Source of the DNA: an uncultured Robiginitomaculum sp.
GTDB lineage: Bacteria; Pseudomonadota; Alphaproteobacteria; Caulobacterales; Maricaulaceae
Reading direction: 5' to 3'
DNA length: 5,156 nt
Assembly (NCBI GenBank): GCA_938003555.1
Contig: CALKXN010000107.1
Coordinates: 1 to 5,156 of the forward strand
The notes below the pieces were generated by a model. It searched no databases and had not been told where the DNA came from. It saw only the letters and a program-made list of their open reading frames with translations. Below are positions 4,968-5,156 of this stretch, piece after piece (positions within the stretch are counted from its first letter, which is position 1; each line of letters starts with the position of its first letter). The position numbers and the translations under genes are program-made.

Positions 4968-5156
4968 ATGTTTAAACGTTTTATAACCAAAACAGACGGT
5001 AATGTGTCAACGATGATGGCCGTTATGCTTATGGGGCTTGTTATCACGGTTGGAGGTGTCATTGATATTTCCATGCTTAGATCCAATCAAATGGAACTTC
5101 AGGCCGTCAATGACTCTGCCGCTCTCGCAGCAGCGCGCCAACACAAACGCAAGCAA
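4968..5156 (+). CDS. TadE/TadG-like Flp pilus-assembly protein, N-terminal part only
   Basis: Only 63 codons are present and the frame runs off the right edge without a stop. The start is the ATG at 4968, with GGA 9 nt upstream. Visible: a short basic, polar head (MFKRFITKTDGN, 1-12), a hydrophobic membrane segment (about 14-35, rich in M, V, G and L) followed by GGVIDISMLRSNQMELQAV and NDSAALAAAR (54-63 region). The pattern of membrane helix, G-x-x-x-D, then LQAxxDxAALAAA is the conserved N-terminus of the TadE/TadG family, minor pilin-like or assembly proteins of the tight-adherence (Flp) pilus that sit in the inner membrane with a periplasmic C-terminal part. Full-length TadG-like proteins are usually several hundred residues, often with a von Willebrand A-type domain, which cannot be checked here. 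The gene is divergent from the rib operon, with a CtrA box upstream. TadE versus TadG cannot be decided. Confidence 0.75.
   Translation, partial: MFKRFITKTDGNVSTMMAVMLMGLVITVGGVIDISMLRSNQMELQAVNDSAALAAARQHKRKQ

Noticed and set aside
4898..5086. Minus-strand 62-codon open frame over the tad start
   Set aside because: It is opposite a plus-strand gene with a recognisable TadE/TadG N-terminus, shows no domain, and has no ribosome site of note.

Overview
The window looks like a chromosomal segment of an alphaproteobacterium. The gene order (thiL, nusB, ribH, ribB-type fusion, ribE, ribD-type reductase and nrdR, all read leftward on the minus strand) is the usual alphaproteobacterial riboflavin operon. 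The intergenic region carries a full TTAA-N7-TTAA CtrA-type site, a Caulobacter-style housekeeping promoter and a GANTC (CcrM-type) site. This fits the Caulobacterales/Hyphomonadales side of the class, but genus cannot be read from the sequence.

Layout. Positions 1-4688 are one compact minus-strand operon: nrdR (4688-4227), a stand-alone RibD reductase domain (4227-3562), riboflavin synthase ribE (3562-2936), a DHBP synthase with a degenerate GTP cyclohydrolase II-like tail (2939-1797), lumazine synthase ribH (1797-1366), nusB (1366-905) and thiL (899 to the left edge, cut off at its 3' end). Neighbours overlap by 1 or 4 nt, except a 5-nt gap before thiL, so the genes are probably transcribed together and translationally coupled. 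Positions 4689-4967 are an AT-rich divergent regulatory region. From 4968 to the right edge a plus-strand gene begins, encoding a TadE/TadG-like Flp pilus-assembly protein of which only 63 codons are present.

How the genes work together. RibB makes 3,4-dihydroxybutanone 4-phosphate. The RibD-type reductase makes the ribitylamino-pyrimidine branch intermediate. RibH joins the two branches into dimethylribityllumazine, and RibE dismutates this to riboflavin. NrdR (repressor of ribonucleotide reductase genes), NusB (rRNA antitermination) and ThiL (thiamine pyrophosphate synthesis) are customary passengers. The notable point is what is missing. The RibD-slot gene has no deaminase domain, and the GTP cyclohydrolase II-like domain has no cysteine at all and so cannot hold the catalytic zinc. 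The operon therefore seems unable to carry out the first two steps from GTP, and those activities must come from elsewhere.

The most interesting non-coding structures are a ladder of four TTAA half-sites around the CtrA box, a perfect 9-bp inverted repeat just upstream of the tad gene, a 15-bp inverted repeat with a possible tiny upstream ORF in the nrdR leader, and a 12-bp duplication at the start of the truncated ribD.
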